From Pseudomonadota bacterium (GTDB taxonomy: Bacteria; Pseudomonadota; Gammaproteobacteria; UBA9214), in contig JAWLAI010000002.1 in the NCBI GenBank assembly GCA_041395565.1, forward strand, positions 1-64,000: a DNA stretch of 64,000 nucleotides, read 5' to 3'. The position numbers and the translations under genes are program-made. Below, piece by piece: positions 62,860 to 64,000 of this stretch. Under the pieces are notes generated by a model. That model did not search any database. It was not told the origin of the DNA and saw only the letters and a program-made list of their open reading frames with translations. Within the stretch, counting starts at the first letter, position 1; each line of letters opens with the position of its first letter.

Positions 62860-63573
62860 CTAGCTGCCCGGTGCGGTGTTCGCGCCGGTGGCGGCAGGGG
62901 GGGTGTCGACCGACAGCAATTCTACCTCGAAGATGAGATCCCGCTCGCGCAGCTGACCGCGGTCGCCGTAGGCCAGCTTGTAGGGGATGAAGAGTTGCCA
63001 CTTTGCGCCTTCCTGCATCAGCTGCAGGGCCTCGGTCCAGCCCGGGATCACCGCGTCGACGCGGAAGGTCGCCGGCTTGCCGCGCCGGTAGGAACTGTCG
63101 AATTCCGTGCCGTCGATCAGGGTGCCGCGATAGTTGACGGTCACGGTGTCCGTCGCCGTGGGAGTACGTCCGCTGCCGGGTTGCAGGATCAGGTATTGCA
63201 GGCCGCTGGCCGTGGTCACCACGCCCGCCTTCTTGGCATTGGCCTCCAGGAATTCACGGCCGGCCTTGATGTAGTCGAGTTTTTCCGTGTATTTCTTCTT
63301 GGTGCGCTCGTCGGCGAGGCGTTTGCCGAGGTTACCCATGGTCGTGCGCATCTCTTCCGGCGACAGCAGGGGTTCGGCGCCGGCGTGTGCATCCGTGATG
63401 CCCCGGAGCACGATGTCGGGCTGCAGCTCCAGGCCCTGCTGGCTGAAGTCCTTGCCGACCTGATAACCGATACTGTAGTTGATCTTGGCGTTGTCGCTGC
63501 CGAGGTCGGGCGGCTCTCCCGCCAGGCAGAGCGGTGCGAGGAGAACTGTGGCCAGTGCCAGTATCGGTTTCAT
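62860..63573 (-). CDS. FKBP-type peptidyl-prolyl isomerase
   Basis: 237 residues from ATG 63573, preceded by CGGAGG. The signal peptide is ILALATVLLAPLCLA. The FKBP_N domain (INYSIGYQVGKDFSQQG) and isomerase domain (VTVNYRGTLIDGTEFDSSY and VIPGWTEALQLMQEGAKW) closely parallel the protein at 56487-57179. The final residues (PAATGANTAPGS) are a flexible tail. It lies 43 bases upstream of the CusB-like gene on the same strand, hinting that it may be cotranscribed with the metal pump. Confidence 0.9.
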   Translation of the reverse strand: MKPILALATVLLAPLCLAGEPPDLGSDNAKINYSIGYQVGKDFSQQGLELQPDIVLRGITDAHAGAEPLLSPEEMRTTMGNLGKRLADERTKKKYTEKLDYIKAGREFLEANAKKAGVVTTASGLQYLILQPGSGRTPTATDTVTVNYRGTLIDGTEFDSSYRRGKPATFRVDAVIPGWTEALQLMQEGAKWQLFIPYKLAYGDRGQLRERDLIFEVELLSVDTPPAATGANTAPGS

Positions 63574-63626
63574 GCGTAACCTCCGTTTCAAGTTGGCTGC
63601 GGCGCGAGGCCGGCTGTTCCTGTGAT

Positions 63627-64000
63627 TCAGTGTGCTTGCACGTTCGCGTCCCGGGCGTCGTGCCCGGGAGCCGTTGCAGCGGTGTCGGCGTCGATTGCCA
63701 GCAGTTCGAGTTCCACGATCACGGCCTGGTGTGCCAGTGGTGAAGTCCTGCCGTAGGCAAGGTCGGGCGGAATGAACAGTAGCCACTTCGCGCCCGGCTG
63801 CATCTGCAGCAGCGCCTCGCGGATACCCAGGATGGTGTCCGCGACGGCGACCGTGACCGGGCCGCGCCGCCGGCGCGAGTTGTCGTATTCGCTGCCGTCG
63901 ATACGCGTGCCCCGGTACTGGATGGTCACCCGGTCACGCACGCTCGGCCGGGTGCCCGTACCCGTGCTGATGATGCGGTACTGCAGGCCGCTCTCCGCGG
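63627..64000 (-). CDS. FKBP-type peptidyl-prolyl isomerase, 5' part beyond window
   Basis: The C-terminal 123 residues are present, beginning ESGLQYRIISTGTGTRPSV at the edge and continuing VTIQYRGTRIDGSEYDNS, ILGIREALLQMQPGAKW and LAYGRTSPLAHQ. The N terminus lies outside the sequence. Asp in the RGTRIDGSEYD motif is retained, but other active-site aromatics differ from the two paralogues. It is the third FKBP in the window and on the same strand as its neighbour, with 53 bases between them. Confidence 0.85.
   Translation of the reverse strand, partial: AESGLQYRIISTGTGTRPSVRDRVTIQYRGTRIDGSEYDNSRRRRGPVTVAVADTILGIREALLQMQPGAKWLLFIPPDLAYGRTSPLAHQAVIVELELLAIDADTAATAPGHDARDANVQAH

Overview
The window is a GC-rich, gene-dense chromosomal segment. 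It looks like a gammaproteobacterium, possibly a beta, with lithotrophic or anaerobic capability. Pointers to this are a VPLPA/PEP-CTERM surface protein, a group 3b NiFe-hydrogenase operon, an N-type rotary ATPase operon and a Cus/Czc-type metal efflux pair. Taxonomy is inferred from gene content only. No rRNA, phage, IS transposase or CRISPR array is visible, and no complete tRNA was recognised.

Layout. (1) 0-7.2 kb: a secreted protein of unknown function, a SAM methyltransferase, an LPS-type GT25 / nucleotidyltransferase pair and a PEP-CTERM protein, followed by a 152-bp MITE-like element. (2) 7.8-22.3 kb: a glycan or secondary-metabolite locus. A GT4/methyltransferase pair is followed by a minus-strand run: PLP decarboxylase, NKWYS-like sulfotransferase, UDP-glucuronate decarboxylase, two related membrane proteins, FAD oxidoreductase, GT2. 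Opposite it runs a plus-strand set: WD40 double propeller, sulfotransferase, methyltransferase, P-loop kinase-like protein. (3) 22.5-32.5 kb: an FG-GAP membrane protein, a periplasmic arylsulfate sulfotransferase, a three-gene unit (unknown 503-aa protein, stand-alone RibD reductase, GTP cyclohydrolase II), a GT39-like membrane glycosyltransferase and an EEP-family hydrolase. (4) 32.5-39.7 kb: Asp/Asn beta-hydroxylase-like, ABC exporter, FkbM methyltransferase, NHL-type propeller and ATP-grasp ligase, a combination that resembles a small-molecule or peptide tailoring and export locus. (5) 40-45 kb: an outer-membrane barrel, a pseudogene broken by a second MITE copy and a nonsense codon, a frameshifted acyl-CoA desaturase, a cold-shock protein and a patatin-like lipase. 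(6) 45.1-50.2 kb: a group 3b hydrogenase operon (beta, cNMP-binding protein, gamma, delta, alpha, protease). (7) 50.2-56.4 kb: a convergent N-ATPase operon in the order atpD-C-Q-B-E-F-A-G, apparently without atpR. (8) 56.5-64 kb: three FKBP-type isomerases, a secreted protein and a CusA/CusB-type efflux pair.

The least conventional points are these. The MITE-like family has TA target duplications, and excising it in silico restores a reading frame. The N-ATPase has no atpR, a Lys-to-Arg change in the alpha P-loop and a Met at the helix-1 ion-ligand position of subunit c. A riboflavin-like trio includes an unrecognised protein. The AspH / exporter / FkbM / propeller / ATP-grasp locus has no recognised product. 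Two adjacent membrane proteins share a repeated L-x-G-Y-x-V module.
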